Counted from the stretch's first letter, positions 52,523-62,198 are shown. The stretch is DNA of 64,000 nucleotides from Coleofasciculus sp937127375 (GCA_040218875.1 JAVJQP010000088.1), one strand, 5' to 3'. Numbers and translations are program-made. Notes: generated from the letters alone by a model not told the origin.

Positions 52523-54211
52523 TTAGTGGGGGCGCTTGCGTTTTAATCCAAGCCAGCCTAGGGAACTAAACATTAACAAACCCAAGACAGAACTGGGTTC
52601 CGGTACACTTTCAACTGCAAAGACACTCAAGGTTCCACTGGTTTCATTGGCGGTAACCACCAAGGGATTACCATTAGGACTCTCGTTAGCGCCAATAAAC
52701 AGCAACCCTTCCAACCCTAAATCACCGACAGCAGCTAACTGTTCATCTGTCGGATCAGGATCTCCCTCTTCATTCAAGTTAAAATCAACAGAGAAGTCAC
52801 GGTTGTTGACATAATCCAGGAAGAAGGGGTTAAACGGATCAGTAATGTCATAACTGATAATGCCACCAATGCGTTCCAAACCAATAAAGGCAATAGTGCG
52901 ACCAAAGAGTTCCGCAATCGTCACCGCTTGAGGTTCAGGTCCCTTATCATCACTGCGATCGTCAAATAGGTTGAGTTCGTCGTCGGAGTTGAACAACTCT
53001 GGGAGAAACTCGGCTGTAATCTGTTCAAATGCATCACCACTGTCAAAGATGAGTTCGCCGTCTGTATCAAAAATCGAGAACGAACGTCCACCAAAGGTAT
53101 ACAGTTCGTCAAAGTCCCCATCGCCGTCTGTATCCCCTAGAGTATTAGTCACTTTTAAACGACCTAGATTTTCATCCTTTTGCAGTTCCTCTGCATTGGG
53201 GAAAGCCACGGGGTCAAGCAGTAAGTCGCCTACTCTTACCTCTTCACTAAAAAAGTCAAAGTCCCGGCTGTCACCTTCGTTAGCGCTCACCAGATAGGTT
53301 GTGCCATCCACGGTATAGGAGGTAATTCCATCAGGTTGGTACATCCCGAACAGGTTGTCGTAATTCGCGATATTGATCGCGCCGTCTTCGTTGCTGGCGT
53401 CTAAGGCATTCGGTGGCAGGCTATAATCTTTGAAACCTAGCCCAATCACTTTTTCTACCTGACCACTAGCGATATCCACTACCGCGATCGCATTGTTCTC
53501 TTGCAAAGTGACATAGGCTTTTGTGGAATCCTGGGACACAGTTACAAATTCGGGTTCCAGGTTTTGAGAGGGGTTATCAGCGTTGGGTCCAAACAGGCGA
53601 ACATTGTCTGGTATAGAAACACCATCGAAGTTAGCTGTTGTGACATTAAACGTTGCCAAATCAATAATACTGACCGAACCCTGGGGATCTTCTGAGTAAT
53701 CATCACTCAACTCCCCTTCATTCGCCACGATAATCTTGGTGCCATCTGGGGTGAAGGTGAGTGAGTCCGGGACTGAACCCACGGAAACCGGGTCATGGAT
53801 GGAATTTCCCTCTGAGTCGAAGAACAACACCAAACCCGAATTTTGCGGCATCGGATTGGTGACAGAGACAGCAAATCGACCGTTGTTATAGCTGACGCTG
53901 TTGGGTGACCCAAATTCAGAAACGTCAATGGGTTTGAACAACGACGGACTCGTCGGATTGCTAATATCAAGGATATCAATCTGATTTTGACCGGAACTGG
54001 TTACGAACAACCGTTGAGTGATCGGATCATACGCCGTTTGTTCAGCGGTGCTTTCGGCAAAAATACCTGTCGAGAAGGAACCGATGGGTGTCAGATTGAG
54101 ATTAATCGCGGCGGCTGGTGTCGCCACCATACCGAGTAAAACGGCTGACTGTAGGGTTGACTGAACTATACTCGGCATTCGATGAATGAGTGAATTTTGA
54201 CGCCTAGACAT
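52523..54211 (-). CDS. Secreted choice-of-anchor I protein with PEP-CTERM sorting signal
   Basis: 562 residues. A signal peptide (TLQSAVLLGMVATPAAA) is followed by a beta-propeller-like choice-of-anchor I domain: LDISNPTSPS, GSVSIIDLATFN, FVTVSQDSTKAYVTLQENNA, and many Asp/Asn-rich loops (DGDFDELYTFGG). The C-terminus SVPEPSSVLGLLMFSSLGWL then GLKRKRPH is a PEP-CTERM signal (PEP motif, helix, basic tail) for exosortase processing. It is a surface or extracellular protein; the ligand is unknown. No exosortase lies here. Confidence 0.88.
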   Translation of the reverse strand: MSRRQNSLIHRMPSIVQSTLQSAVLLGMVATPAAAINLNLTPIGSFSTGIFAESTAEQTAYDPITQRLFVTSSGQNQIDILDISNPTSPSLFKPIDVSEFGSPNSVSYNNGRFAVSVTNPMPQNSGLVLFFDSEGNSIHDPVSVGSVPDSLTFTPDGTKIIVANEGELSDDYSEDPQGSVSIIDLATFNVTTANFDGVSIPDNVRLFGPNADNPSQNLEPEFVTVSQDSTKAYVTLQENNAIAVVDIASGQVEKVIGLGFKDYSLPPNALDASNEDGAINIANYDNLFGMYQPDGITSYTVDGTTYLVSANEGDSRDFDFFSEEVRVGDLLLDPVAFPNAEELQKDENLGRLKVTNTLGDTDGDGDFDELYTFGGRSFSIFDTDGELIFDSGDAFEQITAEFLPELFNSDDELNLFDDRSDDKGPEPQAVTIAELFGRTIAFIGLERIGGIISYDITDPFNPFFLDYVNNRDFSVDFNLNEEGDPDPTDEQLAAVGDLGLEGLLFIGANESPNGNPLVVTANETSGTLSVFAVESVPEPSSVLGLLMFSSLGWLGLKRKRPH

Positions 54212-54755
54212 GGGTGATGAACCTCCTGATTCGGATTCGGATATGGTCGATAGCGATAATTAACCCCAAGAAGTTACATTTTGTAAAGCAACATTGCCGC
54301 TGATTTGGGTAAGAATGGCTGATATTCTTACCTTTCTTAATATATTCAAGCTAAATGAACACCGTTTGTTTGCCAGGAACAGAACGACCCATGCACAATT
54401 CCCACCCAGCGCTACAGAGCAATTTGTTTACAAAAGTTAACTTGAAAAGTCGAGTCAAACTACCTAGTTATGCACTTCTTATTTAGCATGGTCTTGCACC
54501 AATAAAGAAGAGTTCTGGGACAGGTTCATCAACTCTTTAACAAAAACCCGGAAAAACTTCACAGAAACTTTATGAACAAATCTGTCAAAATTTGATATGT
54601 ATCCAGCAAACCGACAAAATAATCTTAAAGGCAAAGAGGTATCCCCATACCTGGAAACTGGAGACGCCTTTCGAGTCTAAACAGACAAAAAAAGCTGAGG
54701 CGAAACAACTGCACGGTTATCAACGACAATTTGTGATTATTGAGAGTTTAAACAA
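54212..54755. other. Divergent promoter region
   Basis: 540 bp between the PEP-CTERM gene and the PhnD-like gene. It must carry both promoters. A short frame (54592-54774) overlaps the start of the PhnD-like gene and is not convincing. No dispersed repeats were found. Confidence 0.4.
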
Positions 54756-55703
54756 ATGTTGCCAAAATTTTTGAAAGAGGTTGTCCTGCTGGGCTTGTTC
54801 ACCACCCTCGTAAGTTGTGGTTCTACCGAAGAGAACAGCTTATCACAAACGCCAACATCGACGCCAACCCCTCAATCCACCGCTACTGGAACCCTTGTCC
54901 TTGCCGACGTTAACAAAAATGCCGCTGCCAAGCTAGAGAATTTCCAGCCCATGGCGGATTACCTAGCCGCCCGCTTAGAAAAATTTGGCATTGGCGTCGG
55001 TGAAGTACAAGTTGCCCCCGACTTAGATACGATGGCAAGCTTACTCAAAGAAGGCGAAGTCGATATCTACGTTGACAGTCCCTACCCGGCTATGATTGTC
55101 AGTGATAAATCGGGAGCCGCACCCATCCTGCGCCGTTGGAAGAAAGGACAAGCTGAATACTATGGCGTGATCTTTACCTTGGCAGAGAGTGAGATCGACT
55201 CCTTAGCCGATCTCAAAGGTAAAATGATTGCCTTTGAGGAACCTGTCTCCACCTCCGGCTATTTTTTACCCCTGAATACCTTGCTGGATGCTGGTTCGAA
55301 GATGAACGAAAAGGGTTCAAAAAACGAAGCCGTCGCCGCCGATGAAGTAGGGTACGTTTACAGTGGGGATGATGAAAATACGATTCAATGGGTACTCAGT
55401 GGCGAAGTCGCAGCAGGCGCGGCGGATTACTCATTCCTGGAAGAAATCCCTGAAGAAAGCCGGGAAGCCCTCAAAGTTCTAGCGGAAACCCAGAAAATTG
55501 CTCGCCATCTGGTTGTCATTCGACCGGGTATGGACCCAGAGTTGGTACAACAGATTAAGACAGTGTTAATGGAAATGGATCAGACAGCTGAAGGGAAGGA
55601 GGTACTCACCACCTTTGAGGAAACCGTCAAGTTTGACCAGTTCCCGGTTGAAACCAGTTTGGATAAGATGCGCCAGTTGTATGAACAGATAGACAACAAA
55701 TAA
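54756..55703 (+). CDS. PhnD-type solute-binding lipoprotein (phosphate/phosphonate family)
   Basis: 315 residues. The signal ends in lipobox LVSCG with Cys near residue 21. A Ser/Thr/Pro linker precedes a periplasmic-binding fold of the PhnD family: GTLVLADVNKNAAAKLENFQ, VDIYVDSPYPAMIVSD, IAFEEPVSTSGYFLP, GAADYSFLEEIPEES. No permease or ATPase is next to it; instead a membrane histidine kinase starts 90 bp downstream on the same strand. I infer that this protein presents a ligand (oxyanion) to that kinase. The ligand is not known. Confidence 0.85.
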   Translation: MLPKFLKEVVLLGLFTTLVSCGSTEENSLSQTPTSTPTPQSTATGTLVLADVNKNAAAKLENFQPMADYLAARLEKFGIGVGEVQVAPDLDTMASLLKEGEVDIYVDSPYPAMIVSDKSGAAPILRRWKKGQAEYYGVIFTLAESEIDSLADLKGKMIAFEEPVSTSGYFLPLNTLLDAGSKMNEKGSKNEAVAADEVGYVYSGDDENTIQWVLSGEVAAGAADYSFLEEIPEESREALKVLAETQKIARHLVVIRPGMDPELVQQIKTVLMEMDQTAEGKEVLTTFEETVKFDQFPVETSLDKMRQLYEQIDNK

Positions 55704-55792
55704 GGGGTAGATGCTGTCCTGAACGACAATTTGCCCAGATGTACTAGCCAGGAAATAACAGTTATCGGAATAAGGGGAGGAAGATCAGTGGT

Positions 55793-57796
55793 ATGGCTAG
55801 ATTCAACCCAAAAAAAGGTTCACTAGCCACCAAAATAACGTTGGCGATGACCACGTTAGTGATTGTGGCTGTCGCTAGCGTCACCATGCTATCCCTACGC
55901 CGTCAGCAAGAAACCTTTCGCGATGAACTCGAACATCAGGCTGACCTATTGCTGGATACCTTAGTCGTCGCCACCCAAGATTCGCTCTACTTTCTCGATG
56001 TCTCCTTTATGAAGGAACTCATGGAAGAGTTGGGCAAGGATCAGGTATTAGTGGCAGGTCAGATTTATGACAAAGATGGACGGGTGCTAGCGGATGCCTA
56101 TAGCCGCAATGTTTTATCATATGGGGTCACTCCTGATCCCTTAGGCAAAGAACTGGTCGAAAGTAACGAAACAGTGTTTAAATGGCAGTCTGACCAACTC
56201 CTTGCGGGTAAAGCCGTCGTTTTGGGACGTCAGCGCCTCGGCGCCCTCAGTGTCGGGCTTTCGACAGCCCCGCTGAAGGCAAAGATGGCGGCGGTGCGGA
56301 ATGAAGGGATTGCCATGGGATTAGCGGCGGCGATGGTGGGTACGCTGGTGGCACTACTCCTGAGCCGTTCGATTACCGAACCCTTAAAGCAGATGACCGC
56401 CGCCACCCAGCGTCTGGCGAAAGGGGATCTGAGTCAGAAGATTGCGATTGACACCAATAACGAACTGGCGGTTTTAGCCGGTGCCTTTAACAGCATGACC
56501 GACCAACTGCGACATCTGATCGAGAGTTTGGAACACCAGACTGAAGATTTGCGGCAAAGTGAAGCCAAAAATCGTGCCTTGCTGAATGCGATTCCCGACT
56601 TAATGTTTCGGTTTAGCCAAGATGGGATCTTTCTGGATTTTAAAGCCCCAAAAGGAGAGTCTTACCTACAATCATCAGAAACCTGGGTCGGTCAACCTGT
56701 CTCTGAGGTTTTACCCCAAGAGGTGGCTACATTATGTTTAGAGTATGTCGAGCGAACGTTAAAGACTCAAGATATCCAAATTTTTGAGTATGAGTTGTTT
56801 GTGGAGGAACAGCGGCGGAATTTTGAAGCACGGTTGGTGGTCAGTGGTGAACAAGAAGTTTTAGCGATCGTTCGGGATATTACAGATGCGAAATTAGTCC
56901 AAATTGAATTGCAACAGGCAAAAGAAGAAGCAGAAGCGGCTAATCGGGCGAAGAGTGCCTTTCTTGCTAGTATGAGTCATGAGTTAAGAACGCCTTTGAA
57001 TGGTATCCTCGGCTTAAGTGAGTTACTCCGGGAGGATGCCGAGGATTTAGGGTATACCGATTTTGTCCCGGATCTCCAGCAGATTTACGACTCTGGACTC
57101 CATCTTTTGAATCTGATTACCGATATTCTGGACATTTCTAAAATTGAAGCCGGGAAGATGAGCCTCTATCTGGAAAGCTTTGATATCTCTACTTTAATCG
57201 TTGAAGTTCAGAAGACGGTGCAAACCCTGATTAAGAAAAAGACGAATACTCTAGAGGTTCATGGCGCGGCGTCCCTTGGCACAATGCATGCTGACCGAAC
57301 TAAGGTTAAGCAGTTGCTATTAAACCTAATTAGCAACTCCGCCAAATTCACGGAGAAGGGCACGATTGTCCTGAGTGTTACTCGTGAAAGTCAAGGTGAG
57401 GAAAATGGTAGCTCGAAAGGGGACATTAAAGTGCTGCTGGCGAATGGAGAATCCCCTATTGTTTCATCGGCAACCCTCGATAGTGCTTCAATTCCTGATG
57501 CTGGGAATGATGACCAAACCTCGGATTGGGTTATTTTTTCGGTCTCCGATACTGGCATTGGTATGAGTCCAGAACAGACGGCAAAGATATTTCAGCCGTT
57601 TGTCCAAGCCGATGATTCTACCACGAAAAAGTACGGAGGTACGGGTTTAGGATTGGCGATTTGCCAACGTTTCTGTGAGATGATGGGCGGTAATATTACG
57701 GTGAAAAGTGAGGTGGGTGTTGGTTCAACGTTTAGCTTTTACTTACCAGCTAAGGTCAAAGCTCCGAAGCCGGAAAAAGTCTCTTTATCACGTTAA
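55793..57796 (+). CDS. Membrane HAMP-PAS histidine kinase
   Basis: 667 residues. TM1 (TLAMTTLVIVAVASVTML region, 15-35), a ~140-residue periplasmic sensor (LLDTLVVATQDSLYFLDVSF), TM2 (GIAMGLAAAMVGTLVALLL), HAMP (RSITEPLKQMTAATQRLAKG), PAS (about 265-375), then HisKA ASMSHELRTPLNG (His396) and a catalytic domain with N-box NLISNSAKFTEKG, G1 DTGIGM and G2 GTGLGL. A strong GGGGAGGA precedes ATG by 11 nt. It forms a likely two-gene unit with the PhnD-like lipoprotein. There is no receiver domain; the NarL regulator at 58206 is a candidate partner. Confidence 0.9.
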   Translation: MARFNPKKGSLATKITLAMTTLVIVAVASVTMLSLRRQQETFRDELEHQADLLLDTLVVATQDSLYFLDVSFMKELMEELGKDQVLVAGQIYDKDGRVLADAYSRNVLSYGVTPDPLGKELVESNETVFKWQSDQLLAGKAVVLGRQRLGALSVGLSTAPLKAKMAAVRNEGIAMGLAAAMVGTLVALLLSRSITEPLKQMTAATQRLAKGDLSQKIAIDTNNELAVLAGAFNSMTDQLRHLIESLEHQTEDLRQSEAKNRALLNAIPDLMFRFSQDGIFLDFKAPKGESYLQSSETWVGQPVSEVLPQEVATLCLEYVERTLKTQDIQIFEYELFVEEQRRNFEARLVVSGEQEVLAIVRDITDAKLVQIELQQAKEEAEAANRAKSAFLASMSHELRTPLNGILGLSELLREDAEDLGYTDFVPDLQQIYDSGLHLLNLITDILDISKIEAGKMSLYLESFDISTLIVEVQKTVQTLIKKKTNTLEVHGAASLGTMHADRTKVKQLLLNLISNSAKFTEKGTIVLSVTRESQGEENGSSKGDIKVLLANGESPIVSSATLDSASIPDAGNDDQTSDWVIFSVSDTGIGMSPEQTAKIFQPFVQADDSTTKKYGGTGLGLAICQRFCEMMGGNITVKSEVGVGSTFSFYLPAKVKAPKPEKVSLSR

Positions 57797-57872
57797 TTCG
57801 GTGGATGAAATTACAGTTAACGACGGGGATTGTCATTGGTCATTTGTCATTGGTCATTTGTGGACAAACACC

Positions 57873-57932
57873 GTAGGGGCGACCCGCTGCACAAATGAAC
57901 ACGACCCACCCATTAATTTTATCGGGTCGCCC
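57873..57932. repeat. GTAGGGGCGACCCG-family palindrome
   Basis: Ends GTAGGGGCGACCCGC and CGGGTCGCCC; the interior starts TGCACAAATGAAC, like the copy at 35602. Confidence 0.85.
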
Positions 57933-57989
57933 TGCATCAGGTATCGGGAATTATAGCAACCGCCATAGCGGTTAGGACACATCATTTAT

Positions 57990-58017
57990 GTAGAGACGTT
58001 GCATGCAACGTCTCTAC
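57990..58017. repeat. 28-bp perfect palindrome (GTAGAGACGTTGCA arms)
   Basis: Identical to 4527-4554 and 62225-62252. It lies between a kinase gene (plus) and a regulator gene (minus), both ending towards it. Confidence 0.95.
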
Positions 58018-58090
58018 AATGATGCCGAACGTCCTCATCGATGTGTCTACTGCTATATCCTGCATCCGGTATCAGGAATTAGTTGAAACT

Positions 58091-58178
58091 TGTTCCCTAT
58101 TCCCTATTTCCTATTCCCCGTTCCCTATTCCCTATTTTCTATTCCCTATTTTCTATTCCCTGTTCCCTGTTCCCTACC
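58091..58178. repeat. TTCCCTA/TTCCCTG 7-bp-type microsatellite
   Basis: A degenerate array of TTCCCTATTCCCTA and TTCCCTGTTCCC units. Its reverse complement, GGAACAGGGAAC, appears as an array at 62157 and as fragments at 2284 and 2352. Confidence 0.85.
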
Positions 58179-58205
58179 CTCACCACAACACGTATTCAGC
58201 AACCC

Positions 58206-59018
58206 CTAAGTAATTAATCCAGAACGGAGTGCATGGACAGCGGCTTGGGTACGGTCATCAACGCAGAGCTTATTCAGAATATTGCGAACATGGGTTTTGA
58301 CTGTGCCTACTGTAATATAAAGCTTATCCGCGATCGCGGCATTACTCGCTCCTGCCACAATTAGCTCAAGCACCTCTAATTCCCGTTCGGTTAAGGGATA
58401 GGCTTCGATGACTTGTTCGTACTCTGGACCTACCCCATCAATCTTGACGGTTCGATCTTGATTCGCCGCCATTTCAGAGGATGGATCTCGTTTTACCTGT
58501 CGTAAAACAATACTGGCAATCGCTGGATCAATCCAGGCGTTCCCTTCCTGGGTTACTTCTAACGCCTCGACAAGCTGTTCAATTTCAATATCCTTCATAC
58601 AATAGGAATCAGCTCCAGCCGCAAAAGCAGCCAGTACCGCATCTTCACTATCATGCATGGTTAAGATCAGAACCCTTGTTTGTGGCTCCTGGGTATCTGT
58701 ATGGCTACTCTTGAACTTGCGAGTCAAATCAATGCCATCCATATCCGGTAAACCGATATCCACAATAGCGACATCGGGTTTCAGGCTTTCCAGCAGCTTC
58801 AATCCTTGAGTCGCATTCGCCGCTTCTCCGACGACTTCAATTCCATCCTGTTCTTGTAAAGCGGCTTGTAAACCCATCCGCGTAAGGTTATGGTCTTCAA
58901 TCAGGACGACACGCATAGGACTCACCATCAATGTTTCAGAACTCAAATTCGTTTTATCTTGGTCATTGAGAGATGTAGGACTGTTTGACTCCTTCTCTCG
59001 GATTTGGAGAATTTTCAT
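58206..59018 (-). CDS. NarL/LuxR-type response regulator
   Basis: 270 residues. After a ~33-residue N-terminal tail, a receiver domain (MRVVLIEDHNLTRMGLQAAL; phospho-acceptor Asp in VAIVDIGLPDMDG) and a C-terminal LuxR helix-turn-helix (LTERELEVLELIVAGASNAA, VGTVKTHVRNILNKL) are clear. The start at 59018 or the Met at about residue 35 (MRVVLIED) are both possible. It is likely the output regulator for one of the kinases around it. It reads convergent to the HAMP-PAS kinase. Confidence 0.9.
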   Translation of the reverse strand: MKILQIREKESNSPTSLNDQDKTNLSSETLMVSPMRVVLIEDHNLTRMGLQAALQEQDGIEVVGEAANATQGLKLLESLKPDVAIVDIGLPDMDGIDLTRKFKSSHTDTQEPQTRVLILTMHDSEDAVLAAFAAGADSYCMKDIEIEQLVEALEVTQEGNAWIDPAIASIVLRQVKRDPSSEMAANQDRTVKIDGVGPEYEQVIEAYPLTERELEVLELIVAGASNAAIADKLYITVGTVKTHVRNILNKLCVDDRTQAAVHALRSGLIT

Positions 59019-59706
59019 TATTCAATCAGCCTAACCTAATCCATGCTTAGATTTAATCACGATGAAGTGATTCTTCGTTTCCGATCGCGCTGATACCCTG
59101 GAGTCAGGTCAGACAAGGATAACGCTTTCTTTAGCATCCTTAAGCCTAAAAAGTCAAGTATTGCTATCGGCATCGATTACTCCTTCCTCGCTAGTGCTTC
59201 CCCCGCTAGTGCGACGTGGCAATAAAGATAATCAACACTATGGCAGATCCGTGGCAGATGTACATCTATCAATAGTATTAAGCCGTTTCAGTTGAGCCAA
59301 AAATTTGGCAGCCAAGAGACTTTCTAGTGCAAGAAGGCAAAAATAACTGAACAGCTAATATCTTCCCCTGCTTCCCCTGCTTCCCCTGCTTCCCCTGCTT
59401 CCCCTGCTTCCCCTGCTTCATCGTATCTACGAAGCTGCTCAAGTATTTCCAAGAGACTTTCTAGTGATTATGCCTATGGACTGAGACGAAAACCATAGCC
59501 ACCAGCATACAATCTAAGACAAAGGTTGGACTATCTTCAATGCCAGCTTAGGCAAACTCACTTCCCAGAACAAGCTGTAACCTCCATTAATTGAGTTGTG
59601 CGTTAGGGCAATAGCATTGGCGCACCAGTTGCCATTCTCCCTGGGATACAACAGTGAGCTTAATGCTGACCTTGGTGATGAAGAAATCCTTCAGTTCTGC
59701 TCGTTG
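59019..59706. other. Intergenic region before the REC-kinase genes
   Basis: It contains divergent promoters and a CTTCCCCTG array. A frame open upstream from 59596 adds 37 residues to the REC-kinase gene (MCVRAIALAHQLPFSLG) that do not resemble a receiver domain. Confidence 0.4.
59362..59419. repeat. CTTCCCCTG 9-bp microsatellite
   Basis: Six perfect units of the same CTTCCCCTG repeat that occurs at 52396-52489. There is no adjacent stop codon here. Confidence 0.9.
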
Positions 59707-60951
59707 ATGAAAGAAATGCTCAATATTCTGCTCGTTGATGATGAGGACATCGATCGCTTAGCTGTGCGTCAGGCTCTGGATGCCACGGGCTTGTCAATCA
59801 ATTATGTTGAAGCCTGTGACTATAATAGCGCGATCGCTCTCATTGAGCGTGAGACATTTGACTGTGTCTTTCTGGATTACTCTCTCCCCGACAAAGATGG
59901 ATTAAGCCTGGTGCAAGATTTGCGAAAGGCTGGCGTCAAGATTCCCTTGGTGGTAATCACCGCTCACGGTAATGAGCAAGTCGCCGTGGCGCTGATGAAA
60001 GCTGGGGCGTCAGACTACCTGTCTCAGGATAAGGTTTCACCGACAAGTTTAGGACGGATTCTGCAAAACGCGATTCGCATCTACCAAGCCGAACAGCAGG
60101 TGGAACTGGCTCATCAGCAGTTGCGCCAGACGAATGAACAGCTAGTCCGGCAAAATCAAGAATTAGCCCAACAACGGCAACAAATTCAACGTCAAAATTT
60201 AAAATTAAAAGAACTCTCTAAACTTAAATCACAGTTTTTAGCCACGACATCCCATGAATTGCGGACGCCGATGAATGTGATTATCGGCTTTGCTCAAATG
60301 CTCCTACTCCAACGCCATGGATCTCTGACATTCTCACAATTAAAGATGGTACGATGTATCTTAAAAAATGGCAAGCATCTGTTATCACTCTTAAGTGAAG
60401 TCTTAGATTTTGCTCAAATTGAAGCCGGGGCTTTGGAACTTAAGGCGGAAGAATTTAATATCGATCAAGTGGTCAATTGCACGGTTAATGATGTTCGTCC
60501 CTTGGCACTACAGAAAGGCTTAGACTTATCGATAAAAATCCAACTCGAAAATTCCTCAATTATCAACGATCGCTCTCATTTGCACAAGGTCTTAAAACAC
60601 CTGCTCATGAATGCGGTTAAATTTACCAAATCAGGGTCGATCTGGGTCAATGTATACGAGGTTGAATCGCAACGACTGATTATTGACGTTGAGGATACGG
60701 GAATTGGTCTGTCTCAAGCCGAATTAGACTATATTTTTGAAGCCTTCCGCCAAGTTGATCAGACCATAGCCCGGCAATACCCCGGTACAGGGCTAGGATT
60801 AGCAATGACCAAATCCTTAGTTCAATTGATGCAGGGCAAGATTACGGTAGAAAGTCAAGTGGGAGAAGGGTCAATTTTTCGCGTCGAACTGCCGCGTTAT
60901 ATTTCTTATTCGGGGAAGTTGACAGAAATTAAAGTACCTGCCTATAATTAA
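59707..60951 (+). CDS. Receiver-histidine kinase hybrid
   Basis: 414 residues from ATG 59707 (an in-frame TTG at 59596 would add 37). The receiver domain has phospho-acceptor Asp57 in CVFLDYSLPDKDG and a Lys/Thr-type end. A long coiled coil (QQLRQTNEQLVRQNQELAQQ) leads to HisKA TTSHELRTPMNV (His183) and a catalytic domain with G1 DTGIGL and G2 GTGLGLAM. The order REC then HK suggests it is activated by upstream phosphorylation, perhaps from a phosphorelay. It is 54 bp upstream of a related hybrid, so the two form one transcription unit. Confidence 0.9.
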   Translation: MKEMLNILLVDDEDIDRLAVRQALDATGLSINYVEACDYNSAIALIERETFDCVFLDYSLPDKDGLSLVQDLRKAGVKIPLVVITAHGNEQVAVALMKAGASDYLSQDKVSPTSLGRILQNAIRIYQAEQQVELAHQQLRQTNEQLVRQNQELAQQRQQIQRQNLKLKELSKLKSQFLATTSHELRTPMNVIIGFAQMLLLQRHGSLTFSQLKMVRCILKNGKHLLSLLSEVLDFAQIEAGALELKAEEFNIDQVVNCTVNDVRPLALQKGLDLSIKIQLENSSIINDRSHLHKVLKHLLMNAVKFTKSGSIWVNVYEVESQRLIIDVEDTGIGLSQAELDYIFEAFRQVDQTIARQYPGTGLGLAMTKSLVQLMQGKITVESQVGEGSIFRVELPRYISYSGKLTEIKVPAYN

Positions 60952-61005
60952 ATCTTTTAAAATGTTTTGGAGTTACGATGCTTTTCAAGTATAAATAGAT
61001 GAAAA

Positions 61006-62142
61006 ATGAATCTACCTGAGCCAAAAATAGAGCAGATTCTGGCAGTTGATGATGCGCCAGACAATTTATTCCTAATGCAAACCATCTTAGAAACTGAAGG
61101 ATATGACCTCAGTTTAGTTGAAGATGGATATTCCGCATTAGCAATCGTTGAAAAATCACCTCCTGATTTAATCTTGCTGGATGTAATGATGCCCCAAATG
61201 GATGGTTATGAGGTGACTCGGCGGATTCGTCAAAATAGCAGTTTGGCGTTTATCCCAATTTTGCTGATCACCGCTTATGAACAGTCGAGTGCGATTGAAG
61301 GACTCGATGCGGGGGCGGATGATTTTATTCGCAAACCTGTGGATGTGGGGGAGTTATTAGCGCGAGTGCGATCGCTACTGCGACTTAAGCACAGTATTGA
61401 TGAACAAGTGCGACTGGCGCGTCAGCGAGAAGATTTCGTCTCTCGTCTCACCCACGATTTGCGAACCCCCTTAGTCGCCGCTGATCGGATGCTGAGTTTA
61501 TTGAAACGGGGAAGCTTTGGAGAGCTTCCTGATTCAGCCGTAGAAGCCGTCGTTTCTATCCAGCAAAGCAACCAACATTTAGTCCAGATGGTGAATACGG
61601 TGTTGGAAGTTTATCGCCACGATGCTGGGTCTAAAGAGTTAACCTTTGTTTCAATAAATCCTCAGGAAATGATTAAGGAAGTCGTTCAAGAACTGACTCC
61701 CTTAGCCCAGGAAAAAGGATTAGCGTTAAGGCTGAATGTAGGAGAGTGCGCTATTTCATCTAATTCAGACGATTGTCGGGTGATGGGCGATCGGCTTGAA
61801 CTCCGCCGCGTATTCACTAATCTAATTGGCAATGCGGTCAAGTTTACGGAAAAGGGCTCGGTCGATATTAATTTAGGTTTAGAATCGGATTCCACAAACT
61901 CGGCAGATGGTCAACCCCCTTTAGTGACAATTTCCATTCAAGATACGGGATCAGGTATTCGTCCAGAAGATCTTGCTACTCTTTTCCAGCGATTTCGCCA
62001 AGGAAAGCATAAGCGATCGGGGAGTGGTTTGGGATTATACTTGTCTCGTCGGATTGTAGAAGCTCATCAGGGTAGGATTGAAGTCGAGAGTGAGTTGGGC
62101 AAAGGTAGTTTATTTACGGTTTATTTGCCCGCACAAACGTGA
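61006..62142 (+). CDS. Receiver-histidine kinase hybrid
   Basis: 378 residues. Receiver domain with Asp59 in ILLDVMMPQMDGYE and Lys in IRKPVDVGELLARV; HisKA SRLTHDLRTPLVAADRMLSL (His150); catalytic domain N-box NLIGNAVKFTEKG, G1 DTGSGI, G2 GSGLGLYL. It resembles the first hybrid but lacks the long coiled coil. The H-box HDLRTP type is common in cyanobacterial phosphorelay kinases. It ends directly before a GGAACAG array. Confidence 0.9.
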   Translation: MNLPEPKIEQILAVDDAPDNLFLMQTILETEGYDLSLVEDGYSALAIVEKSPPDLILLDVMMPQMDGYEVTRRIRQNSSLAFIPILLITAYEQSSAIEGLDAGADDFIRKPVDVGELLARVRSLLRLKHSIDEQVRLARQREDFVSRLTHDLRTPLVAADRMLSLLKRGSFGELPDSAVEAVVSIQQSNQHLVQMVNTVLEVYRHDAGSKELTFVSINPQEMIKEVVQELTPLAQEKGLALRLNVGECAISSNSDDCRVMGDRLELRRVFTNLIGNAVKFTEKGSVDINLGLESDSTNSADGQPPLVTISIQDTGSGIRPEDLATLFQRFRQGKHKRSGSGLGLYLSRRIVEAHQGRIEVESELGKGSLFTVYLPAQT

Positions 62143-62156
62143 AGCTGGGGGAGCTG

Positions 62157-62198
62157 GGAACAGGGAACAGGGAACAGGGAACAGGGAACAGGGAACAG
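62157..62198. repeat. GGAACAG 7-bp microsatellite
   Basis: Five to six units, beginning 14 bp after the hybrid kinase stop. It is the same repeat as the array at 58091 in reverse complement. Confidence 0.9.

Larger units (their letters stand above)
57797..58205. other. Repeat-packed intergenic region
   Basis: Within 410 bp lie CATTTGTCATTGGTCATTTG repeats, a GTAGGGGCGACCCG palindrome, a 28-bp palindrome and a TTCCCTATTCCC array. Two short frames cross these repeats and are not genes. Confidence 0.6.

Noticed and set aside
54592..54774. 60-codon frame before the PhnD-like gene
   Set aside because: It overlaps the lipoprotein start, has no ribosome site and no recognisable sequence.
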